Origin: Singulisphaera sp045290345
GTDB lineage: Bacteria; Planctomycetota; Planctomycetia; Isosphaerales; Isosphaeraceae
NCBI RefSeq assembly: GCF_045290345.1
Contig: NZ_CP155447.1
Span: 7,874,001 to 7,938,000, forward strand
Length of the DNA stretch: 64,000 nt
Reading direction: 5' to 3'
The notes under the pieces were generated by a model. The model made no database searches and was not told where the DNA came from. It was given only the letters and a program-made list of their open reading frames with translations. Below are positions 34,564 through 43,926 of this stretch, piece after piece; within the stretch, counting starts at the first letter, position 1; every line of letters begins with the position of its first letter. A program made the translations under genes and the position numbers.

Positions 34564-36558
34564 TTAGAGGTCCTTGTCGGGCTTGGGTTTCCTGTGCCGC
34601 AGGATGGACCACGCGGCGAATGCGAGGAAGAGGCATAAGCCGAAAGCGAGCAGTGGGACGACTACCAAGAGGCCCAGGGACCAAGGGAACTCGGCCGCTG
34701 CCCTGTAGCGTTTGTAGAAGGGCATGTTGGCGATCTGCGGATCGAGTCGGATCGCTTCATCGAAGGAGGCGATCGCTTTATCGAATTCCCACTTCTCGGT
34801 CAAGGCGGCGCCACGACTACAGTAGGCCATGCCATTATTCGGATCGAGCCGGATCGCTTCGTCGTATTCGGACAGCGCATTGTCAATCTTGTGCTTATTT
34901 AGCAAGGCATCCCCACGCCATCTGTGAGCCTCGGAGTGATTCGGATCGAGCCGGATCAACTCATCAAAGACGACGATGGCTTGATCGTAATCCGCTCTCT
35001 CGAACGCGTCCAAACCACGTTGGGCCTCTTCAGCAAACGTCGGATTCTCCGGGTTTGGGGGGAGCGACTTGGCCGCTGCCCTGTAGCGTTTGTAGAACGG
35101 CATGTTGGCGATCTGCGGATCGAGCCGGATCGCTTCATCGAAGGAGGCGATCGCTTTATCGAATTCCCCCTTCACGGTCGAGACGGCGCCACGACCACAG
35201 TAGGCCATGCCATTTTTCGGATCGAGCCGGATCGCTTCGTCGTATTCGGACAACGCCTTGCCGAACTCAAACTTATTCAACGAGGCATCCCCACGCCATC
35301 TGTGGGCCTCGGAGTGATTCGGGTCGAGCCGGATCAGCTCATCAAAGGCGACGATGGCTTGATCGTAATCCGCTCTCTCGAACGCGTCCAAACCACGTTG
35401 GGCCTCTTCAGTAAAGTTCGAATTCCGTGTGTTGGGAGAATCGCCTGAGACACGGCCTCTGAACTGGGAGAGGATTCCCAAATTGGCCGCCAGGAACAAT
35501 ACCGCCAGCGTGATCGCAATTGATGCAGAGATGATGAATGTAAAAGAATTTAGTGATTCTGGGGATTTGGATCGATTCGCTCTGGATACCGACGGCGACG
35601 TGTCCGGCCCAATCTCCTGTCCGACTCTCGTCAACGTCTCCACCGCTGTTTTCATTTGCTCAGCCTGTTGGAAGCGGAGCTCCGGTTCGCTATCGAGCGC
35701 ACGCAGGACGATCTCGTCCAAACGAACGTCGATCCGGACTTTACGTGATGGGAGTTCGAATTGGCCTGCGGGCAATTCGCCGGTGAGCATTTCGTAAAGG
35801 ACCACGCCGAGAGAATAGATATCGGCGCGATGGTCGGCTGCTTGGGGAGTCGCGTGCTGTTCCGGGGCCATGTAGTGCGGCGTGCCGACTCTCTGCTCCT
35901 CGTCGGGCGTGCTGTCGCCCCCCAGCATCTTGGCGATGCCGAAGTCGGCGATTTTCACCTGGCCGGCCTTGTCGAGCAGCAAGTTCTCCGGCTTGATGTC
36001 GCGGTGGACGACGGCATGATCGTGCGCGTACTGCAGCGCGTCGCAGATTGGCGGCACAATGGCCAAGGCCTCTTTTGGCTCGAGCCGGCGCGTGCGGAGG
36101 AGTTGGCGCAGGTTCACGCCGTCAACGTACTCCATCAGCAGATAAAACAGCCCGTCGGCCTGTCCGAAGTCGTAGACCGTGACAATGTGCGGGTGACTCA
36201 ATTTTGCAAGTGCCTGGGCCTCGCGAGCAAAGCGTTCGGCGAATTGCGGATCTTGTTCCCGCTCGGGGGCGAGGATCTTGAGGGCCACGACTCGGTCGAG
36301 CGATTTTTGCCGCGCCTTGTAAACCACCCCCATACCGCCGCGTCCCAGGCAGGCCAAGACTTCGAGCTGCGGGAAATGGGTCGCAATCTCTTCCAGCGAG
36401 GGGGGCTCTGATCGCGAGGCTTCCGCACCGGTGAGGACGCTGTCAGCCGTGAGATTGAGATTTGCCAGGCAGCGGATACAGAGGCCTTCGGGCGCATCAG
36501 TAGCCACTTTGGCGCCGCAGCGCGGGCATTCCGGATGGATGGAGGTGGATGCGGTCAT
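34564..36558 (-). CDS. Zinc-ribbon Ser/Thr protein kinase with TPR repeats
   Basis: 664 residues. A zinc ribbon lies at 10-31 (CPRCGAK, then CIRCL). The kinase domain is at about 68-335: GRGGMGVVYKARQ, VALKIL, HRDIKPENLLLD, DFGIAK, GTPHYMAPEQ. A transmembrane helix follows at about 345-368 (IISASIAITLAVLFLAANL), then six TPR-like units at about 385-620 in two near-identical blocks, and a C-terminal transmembrane helix before KPKPDKDL. The ECF sigma gene lies 58 bp upstream on the same strand. Kinase plus ECF pairs of this kind are common in planctomycetes and are thought to form signalling units. Confidence 0.93.
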   Translation of the reverse strand: MTASTSIHPECPRCGAKVATDAPEGLCIRCLANLNLTADSVLTGAEASRSEPPSLEEIATHFPQLEVLACLGRGGMGVVYKARQKSLDRVVALKILAPEREQDPQFAERFAREAQALAKLSHPHIVTVYDFGQADGLFYLLMEYVDGVNLRQLLRTRRLEPKEALAIVPPICDALQYAHDHAVVHRDIKPENLLLDKAGQVKIADFGIAKMLGGDSTPDEEQRVGTPHYMAPEQHATPQAADHRADIYSLGVVLYEMLTGELPAGQFELPSRKVRIDVRLDEIVLRALDSEPELRFQQAEQMKTAVETLTRVGQEIGPDTSPSVSRANRSKSPESLNSFTFIISASIAITLAVLFLAANLGILSQFRGRVSGDSPNTRNSNFTEEAQRGLDAFERADYDQAIVAFDELIRLDPNHSEAHRWRGDASLNKFEFGKALSEYDEAIRLDPKNGMAYCGRGAVSTVKGEFDKAIASFDEAIRLDPQIANMPFYKRYRAAAKSLPPNPENPTFAEEAQRGLDAFERADYDQAIVVFDELIRLDPNHSEAHRWRGDALLNKHKIDNALSEYDEAIRLDPNNGMAYCSRGAALTEKWEFDKAIASFDEAIRLDPQIANMPFYKRYRAAAEFPWSLGLLVVVPLLAFGLCLFLAFAAWSILRHRKPKPDKDL
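34693..35426 (-). repeat. Recent 378-bp in-frame duplication of the TPR block
   Basis: Units 34693-35070 and 35071-35426 are nearly identical in DNA, each encoding three TPR-like motifs starting AQRGLDAFERADYDQAI and ending NMPFYKRYRAA. The 378-bp period is 126 codons, so the frame is kept. Confidence 0.9.
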
Positions 36559-36616
36559 GTTTCACCGATCAGCTATGAAGAGTTTTGTCCGAGGGGTTTT
36601 GGGGCCGCTCGAAACC

Positions 36617-37372
36617 CTAGCCGCCGCTCAGCGCTGCCACCACATAACGCAGCTCGTCCTCCAACTCGTCCGAGTTGGAAACGGTCTGCGCGACTTGCTC
36701 GCGGAACAGCTCGCGAAACCGCTTGCGGAGCCGATGGACGGCGGCCCGTGCCGCGCCGGCGCTGACTCCGAGCGCAGCGGCGACTTCGCCATAAGGAATC
36801 GTGCCCCGCTCCGCGGTTAAGAACTCTTTCAGACGCTCGAATTCGGGCAGGCGCTGCAGCCGCTCATACTCGGCGCGGAGCCGAATCAGCGTTTGCTCCA
36901 GCACCGTGACAGCCCAACGCCGCTCGAAGATGCGTTCCGGGGTCATCGAGTCCGCGGGCTCCGTCTGATAGCGGCTCTCGGCCGCTGCGGCATCCAGCGG
37001 GACATGGGGGCGCCCACCGCCCCGTTTGAGCGCCCTCGCTCGGTCCCACTCATTGGCGAGAAACCGCTGGAGCGCGACGAGTAGGAAGGTGCGGAAGCGT
37101 CCCTTTTCCGACGCTGCCGCATGAAGGTATCCTTTTTCCAGCAGCCGCGAAAAAAACTCCTGGGTGAGGTCCTGCGCGTCGTGCGAGTGGTGTCCCTGTC
37201 GCCGCACATACGCATAGAGCGGATACCAATAGATGCGGCAGAGCAGCTCCATCGCCTCCGCCGAAGTCGGCGAAGACTTGTCCTGCGCTGTCAGGACAAG
37301 CGACCAGTGCGTCGTGGAAAACCGCGATGACGACGCATGAATTTCTTCGGATGGCTCGCGCGGCTGAGACAT
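36617..37372 (-). CDS. ECF-type sigma factor linked to the kinase gene
   Basis: 251 residues from ATG 37372 (MSQPREPSEEI). The N-terminal SRFSTTHWSLVL and DAQDLTQEFFSRLLEKGYL with GRFRTFLLVALQRFLANEWD define region 2 of the large planctomycete ECF groups. Region 4 is YGEVAAALGVSAGAARAAVHRLRKRFRELF. These sigma factors are usually encoded directly upstream of a Ser/Thr kinase, as here. The start at 37390 adds six non-conserved residues. Confidence 0.92.
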   Translation of the reverse strand: MSQPREPSEEIHASSSRFSTTHWSLVLTAQDKSSPTSAEAMELLCRIYWYPLYAYVRRQGHHSHDAQDLTQEFFSRLLEKGYLHAAASEKGRFRTFLLVALQRFLANEWDRARALKRGGGRPHVPLDAAAAESRYQTEPADSMTPERIFERRWAVTVLEQTLIRLRAEYERLQRLPEFERLKEFLTAERGTIPYGEVAAALGVSAGAARAAVHRLRKRFRELFREQVAQTVSNSDELEDELRYVVAALSGG

Positions 37373-37544
37373 GCTGGCCAGAACCCGCATTTTGGTGATG
37401 GACGACGGCCCAAGCCCGAGATGCCGTGCATTGTAACCGGTATAAAGGAATTAAGGATTTGTCGGAGCTTGTTATCGACTTTGTCGAGCACGCAAGCGTT
37501 CTGAACCCAGCTTTCAAGTTGCACGACTCCGGCTTTCGGTACTT

Positions 37545-37640
37545 CTTCGCCATTGCCTGGCCGATCGGCGTATTGAGGTCGAGTGTTTCGGTCAGGGAAA
37601 CGAAGCCGATACCGAGATCGATCAACTCACGGAAGGGCAT
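37545..37640 (-). pseudogene. Fragment of a serine resolvase
   Basis: About 32 codons reading MPFRELIDLGIGFVSLTETL, then DLNTPIGQAMA, match the core of Tn3-type or invertase-type resolvases (LGIGFVSLTEALDLTTPTGRAM). The sequence on either side is unrelated, so only a scrap remains. It is additional evidence that 25.8-38.5 kb is a mobile-element landing zone. The surrounding gap (37373-37745) holds nothing else recognisable. Confidence 0.7.
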
Positions 37641-37745
37641 ATCCACCGGACACGTTGAAGCCCAGCCACCCGCACCCGTTGACGGCAAGATTAGCCAGGG
37701 CGAAAAAAAGCGCCAATCTTGTGCTGAACACGATGGGGGACATTC

Positions 37746-38450
37746 ATGGATCTCCTCGACGACGACGAGTTGGAGCGATCGGCGGTCGTGGCCAACTGCC
37801 GAATGAACCGGGAGCGAAATCTTGCTGGCACCAATGGCTACGACAAGGAACTTGGTTTCAATCCGCTCGATCTCCTGCGTGAGCGGGCCTCCAACGGTCG
37901 CTCGGCGACCTGGCTGGACCTCTGCTGCGGCAGCGGCAAGGCGCTGATCGAGGCCGCTCGGATCGTCCACAACAACGGGCTCGGAACGACGATCACGATC
38001 GTGGGTGTGGATCTGGTCGGGATGTTCCTCAGGCCCGACCCCGACTTGCCCGGTTTGCGGTTGGTGACAGCATCTCTGAGTGCCTGGGGTGCGGACCGTC
38101 AGTACGACGTGATCACTTGCGTCCACGGGCTGCACTACGTCGGCGACAAACTCCGGCTTATTTCCCGGGCCGCCTCCTGGCTGACCGAGGATGGGCTGTT
38201 CGCGGCAAGTTTAGATCTTCACAACCTGAGGTGGAGCGACGGCAGCGCGGCGGGACGGAACGTCTCGACTGCGTTGCGGCGGGAAGGGGTGGAGTACGAT
38301 CCGAGGCGTCGGCTGATCCGTTGCCGCGGGAAGAAAGCGCTCCTCGACCTGCCCTTCCGCTACATGGGCGCGGACGACCGGGCCGGGCCGAACTCTACGG
38401 GCCAGCCGGCCGTCAATTCCTATTACGATCGGGTTTCCGGACCCTCGTAG
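37746..38450 (+). CDS. Class I SAM-dependent methyltransferase
   Basis: 234 residues. Motif I is WLDLCCGSGKALIEAA. The following strand carries the acidic residue in IVGVDLVGMF, and YDVITCVHGLHYVGDK is the motif IV region. The C-terminal part is substrate-specific and not recognisable. The ATG at 37746 is reasonable, though the ribosome site is weak (GGGGGA). Substrate unknown. Confidence 0.8.
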   Translation: MDLLDDDELERSAVVANCRMNRERNLAGTNGYDKELGFNPLDLLRERASNGRSATWLDLCCGSGKALIEAARIVHNNGLGTTITIVGVDLVGMFLRPDPDLPGLRLVTASLSAWGADRQYDVITCVHGLHYVGDKLRLISRAASWLTEDGLFAASLDLHNLRWSDGSAAGRNVSTALRREGVEYDPRRRLIRCRGKKALLDLPFRYMGADDRAGPNSTGQPAVNSYYDRVSGPS

Positions 38451-38541
38451 GCAGGAGGAGCCGAGTCTTTGTCCCCGAGCCGGCCGGCCCTGGTCCGCCG
38501 TCGGGTCGGCGAGGTGTAGCCGGCTTGCACTGCGCAAACAG

Positions 38542-38571
38542 AGAGAGCGTGGCAATGATGCCACGCTCTCT
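38542..38571. terminator. Bidirectional terminator-like hairpin
   Basis: A perfect 13-bp stem (AGAGAGCGTGGCA, loop ATGA, TGCCACGCTCTCT) between the convergent methyltransferase and PSD1-type genes. On the minus strand it is followed by CTGTTTG, on the plus strand by GAAGGTTA. Confidence 0.7.
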
Positions 38572-38642
38572 GAAGGTTACGGTGTCGAATTGGGCGGAAT
38601 GAAGCGGGGATCACGATCTCGTCGCGATCCCCTGCCCTCCGA

Positions 38643-41108
38643 TCAATGCCTGAACAGGAACTCCTTCGAGTTGATCAAGACCCATCCCAGGTCTTCGACG
38701 GCCTGTCGGCGGTCGGTCGCGGCATTCAGGTGCTTGACGGCCGCGGCCATCTCGCTGGCGTTGGGGTCACGAGCGAGGGCCACCAGGTAGAGCTCCTTGG
38801 TGATCTCCTCGGGCGTCTTCGTGCTCTTCGCCAGCGTGGACATACGGCCGTTGTCGTCACGGAGCTTGCCGTTGACCGTGGCGCCCCCGATGAGTTGGAG
38901 GGCCTGTGAGAGGTTCGAGTCGCTCTCGCGTTCGCATTCGCAGGCGAGTTCGCGAGCGGGCCGGCCAAAGGTCTTGAGGAACGGGTTCTCCATCTTGCCA
39001 TCGGGAATCTGGGTCGCCCGGAAACCCTTGGGCAGATTGTCGAACGTGGTGACGGTCGAGGTGACCGTCGAGATGGCATCGAGGAGAACCTCGGCGGGCA
39101 AGAGCTTGGTGAAGGCGTGCGAGAAGTAGAGCGTATCGTCGCCGTTGAGCTCGTTGGTGCGAGCGCTGAGTTGATAGGTTCGGCTGATCAAGATCGACCG
39201 GATCAAGGCCTTGAGGTTGAACTTGCCTTGAACGAACTCGGCGGTCAGGCCGTCCAGCAACTCATCGTTGGAGGAGGGGTTCGAGTCGCGGAAGTCATCG
39301 ACCGGCTCGACGATGCCACGGCCGATCAGGTGATACCAGACCCGGTTGACCAGGCTCTTGGCGAAGAACGGATTGGCGGGTCCGGTCAGCCAGGTGGCGA
39401 GCGCCTGACGACGATCGGGCACCGCCGGGTCATCGAGCACCGGGCCGCCGAGCACCTTCGGCTTCATGACTTGCCCTGTCCTCGGCTGACGGACTTCTCC
39501 ATCCTTTGCGCTGAAGACGACTTCATCTTCAGGGAGCGCGCCCTTCTTCTGGCGGACCCTCGCGAAGAAGGCGGCGAAGCCGTAGTAATCGTCCTGAGTC
39601 CACTTCTCGAAGACGTGGTTGTGGCACTTGGCGCACTGGATCCGGACGCCGAGGAAAAGCTGAGCGGTCGTTTCGGTCAGGTTTTCCGGGTCACGACTAA
39701 TGCGGTAGTAGTTCGCGGGCGGGTTCTTGAAGGCCGAGCCATCGGCCGTCAGCAACTCGCGGACGAACTGGTCCATCGGCGTGTTCTTTTCGAGGTGCGA
39801 GCGGATCCAGCGGTTGAATCCGAACGTTCCCTTCGACTGGATCAGGCGGCCGTTGGACCGGAGGATATCGGCGAACTTCAAAGTCCAGAAGTCATAGAAC
39901 TCAGGACGATCCAGCAGCCGGTCGGCCAGTTGCTCCCGACGAGTGGGTGAGGGGTCGGCTAGAAACGCCTCGACTTCTTCCGGGCGGGGCAAGACACCGA
40001 TGGTGTCAAGGTATGCGCGGCGGATGAACTCCGAGTCGGTGCACGGCTCGGACGGGCTGATCCGCATTCGGTTGAGCTTGGCGTAGACCGTTTTGTCGAT
40101 CACGTTGTCGGCGGGAACTTCGGCCAATTTGAAGCCGGGGACCTCAACCAGGTGGGTCAACCTGACGTTGGCGACCAGGTCGAGGTAGTGGGCGATGATC
40201 GCCACTTCCCCACGCGACTTGAAGGTGACGTGGCCGTCCACATCCACTTCGGCGATTTCGGGATTCGAGGAGTCGTAGTAACCAATCGAGGTGACGTCAC
40301 GCACCGTGCCGTCGGCCATGTGGAGCAAGGAGACGACCTGCTGCGTCTTGGCGACATCGTTGAGGACCCGCGCCCCTGGCAGGATTTCGAGCCGTACGGG
40401 AGCGACGGCCCCTGGGTCGTCTTTGCCCCCCTCCTGGATCCAGTCGTGGAGGAATTCGTAGGCCTTGGTGTTACGGATCAGCCGCAACCCTCCCTCGTGG
40501 GGAAGTTCTCCGAGCGGCTTACGGAGGAGCAGGCTGGTCTCGGCGGCGAGCGGGTTGATCCGCCGGCCGGCGACTTCGCGGGTGAGCGTGATGAAGTCTT
40601 GGTCGGGGAGATAGCCGCGGAGGCTGAGACGGAACCCCCCCTTTCCGGTGGGGGTGCCGTGGCAGGCGCCCATGTTGCAACCGGCCTGGCTCAACGCTGG
40701 CATCACATCGCGGCGGAAGCTCACCGGCGCCGGCAGCCCTGTCTTCTCAACGTTGACGACCGTCGATGTTTCGAGACTGCCGCGTCGGGCCACGATGGTG
40801 GCCGTGCCATCGCCTACGGGCACCACTCGCCCCTTGGGGGTGACGGTGGCAATCTCTGGGTTGAGGCTGACCCATTCCAGAGCGCGGGTCAGATCGCGGA
40901 CCGTCCCATCGGCATAGGTCGCAGTGACGATCAACTGGCTCGTCGCTCGTCGGCCTCGTAGTATCGCGCCCGTGGGCTCGATGGCAACTGAGGACGGAGT
41001 CCCGATCAACACGGCCGGGTCATCGGCCGCACGGACCGGACCCGCCTGCCAGATCAGAAGCGCGGAGAGGGCAAGCGCCCATGACCCCTTGGTTCGTCGA
41101 GCGTGCAT
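38643..41108 (-). CDS. DUF1549/DUF1553 (PSD1-type) exported protein with Ig-like domains
   Basis: 821 residues from ATG 41108 (MHARRTKGSWALALSALLIW, signal peptide; GGAG upstream). Order: BIG2-like Ig domain at about 35-125, a cytochrome-type segment GCNMGACHG, a second BIG2-like repeat (RVLNDVAKTQQVVSLLHMAD), then DUF1549 (RISPSEPCTDSEFIRRAYLD, CAKCHNHVFEKWTQDDYYGF) and DUF1553 (FAKSLVNRVWYHLIGRGIVE, DDFRDSNPSS). A planctomycete hallmark family whose function is unsettled. The DUF1501 partner that usually follows is not here. The longer frame upstream lacks a signal peptide, so it was not used. Confidence 0.93.
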   Translation of the reverse strand: MHARRTKGSWALALSALLIWQAGPVRAADDPAVLIGTPSSVAIEPTGAILRGRRATSQLIVTATYADGTVRDLTRALEWVSLNPEIATVTPKGRVVPVGDGTATIVARRGSLETSTVVNVEKTGLPAPVSFRRDVMPALSQAGCNMGACHGTPTGKGGFRLSLRGYLPDQDFITLTREVAGRRINPLAAETSLLLRKPLGELPHEGGLRLIRNTKAYEFLHDWIQEGGKDDPGAVAPVRLEILPGARVLNDVAKTQQVVSLLHMADGTVRDVTSIGYYDSSNPEIAEVDVDGHVTFKSRGEVAIIAHYLDLVANVRLTHLVEVPGFKLAEVPADNVIDKTVYAKLNRMRISPSEPCTDSEFIRRAYLDTIGVLPRPEEVEAFLADPSPTRREQLADRLLDRPEFYDFWTLKFADILRSNGRLIQSKGTFGFNRWIRSHLEKNTPMDQFVRELLTADGSAFKNPPANYYRISRDPENLTETTAQLFLGVRIQCAKCHNHVFEKWTQDDYYGFAAFFARVRQKKGALPEDEVVFSAKDGEVRQPRTGQVMKPKVLGGPVLDDPAVPDRRQALATWLTGPANPFFAKSLVNRVWYHLIGRGIVEPVDDFRDSNPSSNDELLDGLTAEFVQGKFNLKALIRSILISRTYQLSARTNELNGDDTLYFSHAFTKLLPAEVLLDAISTVTSTVTTFDNLPKGFRATQIPDGKMENPFLKTFGRPARELACECERESDSNLSQALQLIGGATVNGKLRDDNGRMSTLAKSTKTPEEITKELYLVALARDPNASEMAAAVKHLNAATDRRQAVEDLGWVLINSKEFLFRH

Positions 41109-41735
41109 CGATCGCTCCTCGTCGTCGAATTTCGAAACGGAGGCGAGAGAGTCGCTCTTTCGGGACCGCAGGGAGCGGCCGGCCGAAAGTGCGGCGGGTT
41201 TGACGAGCTCTCGTCGAGACACCGTCGTAATTCTCAAACCATACTCGAACAGTGACGGTTGTTTCAAGCAAAGTCAAACAATTTCCAGAGGAGCGAGTTG
41301 ATTCGTCGCGACGCCATGAGTTCCCCCGCAGGACCATTTCGAGTCGTTCCCTTCAGTTTCAAGTACCCACGCGATTCCAGATTCTTGGCCGACCAGCCCT
41401 TAGGTCTCTCGAATAAGAGGATCAGGCAAGATTGCCGGATCGCTCCGCGCACGCTCTCTGGCCTTGCAGCATTAGCTCGAACGGGTAAAATTATCAGTGT
41501 AGAAATGCCTATCCCGGTGATTCCGGACAAGTTCTCCCACACCGACTTGAGTGTCTTGCCTCATTTCTTTGTCGGATGTGGTAAACTGGACAAGACCGGT
41601 AAAAGCCGGTAGCCTCGTGACGAACAATTTCCGTCCTGCTATCTCAAAAAAATAGCGGGGCTCGGGGTGGTGCCTTGACGGTGTGTCTCCGAGGAGTGGT
41701 GACGCAATCCCGGGCAGTTCAAGGAGGAGACGGCA
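41109..41735. other. Divergent intergenic region, 627 bases
   Basis: Lies between two divergent exported-protein genes and should hold both promoters. It is AT-richer than its surroundings around 41265-41290. A strong ribosome site (AAGGAGGAGA) precedes 41736. No small gene, riboswitch or repeat was recognised. Confidence 0.5.
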
Positions 41736-42149
41736 ATGGCTTTGCGTGGCTGGAGTGACGTGGTGCGTTACGGCGTACCGGGTTTGTTGTTGGGCCTGGC
41801 TGTTATGGGAGGGTTCGGCAATGTGCGGGGGCCTTCAGCCTTGGCGGATGGCTTGCCTGGCGCGGAACGGTCTCGGATGGCAGCGGCGGCCGGCAACGAC
41901 GCTTCAGGCACTATCGCCTTTTCGACGTCGAGCAACGGCGGAACATCGCAATTTCTTTATTTGATTGATACCAAGGCCCATGCCTTTGCGATCTACCGGA
42001 TCGATCCCTCGAACCCTAAGGGAGCGGTTCAGCTCGCGGGCTGTCGGCAATACCAGTGGGATATGAAGCTGAGCCAATATAACAACGCGGAACCGGATGT
42101 CGCCTCGGTCGAGTCGATGATCAAGACCTTGGGGCAGCCGACGCGTTAG
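41736..42149 (+). CDS. Secreted protein of unknown function
   Basis: 137 residues with a signal-like N-terminus (YGVPGLLLGLAVMGGFGNVRG). The C-terminal domain has FLYLIDTKAHAFAIYRIDP, VQLAGCRQYQWDMKLSQYNN and a helical end (PDVASVESMIKTLG). This pattern recurs in small planctomycete exported proteins, but the role is unknown. It is followed on the same strand by the HTH/membrane protein. Confidence 0.7.
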   Translation: MALRGWSDVVRYGVPGLLLGLAVMGGFGNVRGPSALADGLPGAERSRMAAAAGNDASGTIAFSTSSNGGTSQFLYLIDTKAHAFAIYRIDPSNPKGAVQLAGCRQYQWDMKLSQYNNAEPDVASVESMIKTLGQPTR

Positions 42150-42267
42150 TTTCGAGGGAACGTGGGCGTGTTCGCCGTCGCGATCCCTCCTCAGCCGATC
42201 TCGGAACGCGAATCGAACCGAATACGACCGGCCGTTGAGGCCGACTCCGACCGCGAGGAGCACGTCC

Positions 42268-43809
42268 ATGGCTCAATTCTATACTCTCGAAGAAGCTGCC
42301 CGCGTCCTTGGAATGAGTCCCGAGGAATTGCAGGGCAAGGCTCAGCAGCGTGAAGTCCGCGCGTTCCTTGATGGTGGTTCGTGGCGGTTCCGCGTCGTTG
42401 ATGTGGATGAGTTGGCGCGTCGGCGGGGCCTGGGCAGCGATGCCGAATTGCGCCTCTCCGACCTTGATGTACCTGTCACCAAGGCCGAGCTGGGCGATGA
42501 TTTCGACCTCTCCGAATTCAACCTCGGTGTGGCCGACGCCGATCTTGGCCCCGCGTCGATGGAAGTGTCTGGGGCGGATATCAACTCCGACCACGATATT
42601 CTGCTCGACGACCTGTCACTTCCCCCGAACCCGATGTCCGCTTCGAGCTCGGTGATCATCGGCATGCATAACAGCGGTGGGAAGCTGCCGGGCGATTCCG
42701 ACGTCCGTCTGATTCCCGACAGTCCTCACCCCGGCGCACGTCCGAGCGACTCGGATGTGCGGTTGGCGTCGCCCACCAGCTTCAAGCCGCCGAGTGACTC
42801 GGATGTGACGTTGATCGCCGACGACACCTCCGATTACCAGGCGCTGGCGCCCAAGCCGAACGACACGGCCGTCCGGCAGAGTCCCGTCTTCGGTTCCTCG
42901 GCGGAAGTGCCGGCGATCCACGAAGAGGAGGAAGCCGACAGCGATTTCGAGCTGACCCCCTCAAGCGTGATCGACGCGTTGCAGCCCGACTCCGGAAGCG
43001 ACTTCGAGCTGAGTGCGCTGGAGGAGCCGAGCGACGAGTTCGAAGCGACTCCGATGGTCAGGCCGAGCGACTCGGACGTGACCGCCGCCGATCCCGGCTT
43101 CTCGGGCATCAACCTGTCGCGGCCGAGCGATTCGGGCATCAATCTCCAGATGGCGCCGGGCCTGGGTCTGAATGCCGGGGCGAGCTCGATCGAACTGGCC
43201 CCCTTGAGCGGCGACGACATCAAGGCGATGCCCTCCCCGCCCAAGCCAACCAAGAAGCCCGGCCTGGCGGCGACTCCGCCTCCCGCGGCCCGCAAGGCCG
43301 AGAAGGACATCTTCGACGATACCGACTTCGAGGTCGACGCCCTGGCTTCCGACGGCGACGCGGATGACAGGACCATGCAGCTCGAAGCGGCCAGCGACTT
43401 TGAGCTCGAGGAGGCCGATACCGGCTCCGAGGTCTTCGCGATCGACGAGGACGACGTCGACCAGAATGCGGCGACCGCGATGGGCCCTGCACTCCTCGAC
43501 GAGGAAGAAGACGACGACGGCTTCGAAGAAGCGACTTCCGGCGAGATGGCCAGCGCCTGGGACGTGGAGAGCGAGAGCGATTCGCCCTCTTCGGCGGGAC
43601 GTGCCGCCGCCGCGCCTTCAGTACTGGCCGCGCCTGGTGCGTCGGCTGAGTGGGGCGGTCTCTGGGTCGGTATGCTCGGGGTCGCCACCCTGTTCATGCT
43701 CTTCCTGGCGTTTGTGTCGCTGGATCTCGTACGCAACCTCTACGAATTCCAGGGCAATTCACCGGCGTCTGGGCTCGTCAGGAGCCTGGCGGGCTTGATC
43801 TCGAGCTGA
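42268..43809 (+). CDS. Excisionase-type HTH protein with acidic repeats and C-terminal membrane anchor
   Basis: 513 residues from ATG 42268 with GAGGAG upstream. Residues 1-50 (YTLEEAARVLGMSPEELQGK, WRFRVVDVDELARRRG) form a MerR/excisionase-like winged HTH. Then come ~400 acidic, disordered residues with recurrent motifs RPSDSDVRL, PPSDSDVTLI, RPSDSDVTAAD and RPSDSGINL plus DFEL(T/S) blocks. A single transmembrane helix (GMLGVATLFMLFLAFVSLDLV) lies near the C-terminus. The layout suggests a DNA-binding domain tethered to the membrane by a long acidic arm. It precedes an OmpA-family gene. Function unknown. Confidence 0.8.
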   Translation: MAQFYTLEEAARVLGMSPEELQGKAQQREVRAFLDGGSWRFRVVDVDELARRRGLGSDAELRLSDLDVPVTKAELGDDFDLSEFNLGVADADLGPASMEVSGADINSDHDILLDDLSLPPNPMSASSSVIIGMHNSGGKLPGDSDVRLIPDSPHPGARPSDSDVRLASPTSFKPPSDSDVTLIADDTSDYQALAPKPNDTAVRQSPVFGSSAEVPAIHEEEEADSDFELTPSSVIDALQPDSGSDFELSALEEPSDEFEATPMVRPSDSDVTAADPGFSGINLSRPSDSGINLQMAPGLGLNAGASSIELAPLSGDDIKAMPSPPKPTKKPGLAATPPPAARKAEKDIFDDTDFEVDALASDGDADDRTMQLEAASDFELEEADTGSEVFAIDEDDVDQNAATAMGPALLDEEEDDDGFEEATSGEMASAWDVESESDSPSSAGRAAAAPSVLAAPGASAEWGGLWVGMLGVATLFMLFLAFVSLDLVRNLYEFQGNSPASGLVRSLAGLISS

Positions 43810-43926
43810 GCCATCGATCTGTTTGCGAAGACCCGTTCGCCGGGATGCGGACGGGTCCTTCTGACCTGATTTATCGATGATAAGGATTCTTCGGTGGACC
43901 GGTCGTGCCGAAAGGAGTCGGAACGG

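Noticed and set aside
37050..38135. 361-codon minus-strand frame across the sigma gene and the methyltransferase
   Set aside because: Only the ~32-codon resolvase scrap in it has homology; the rest is antisense to real genes.
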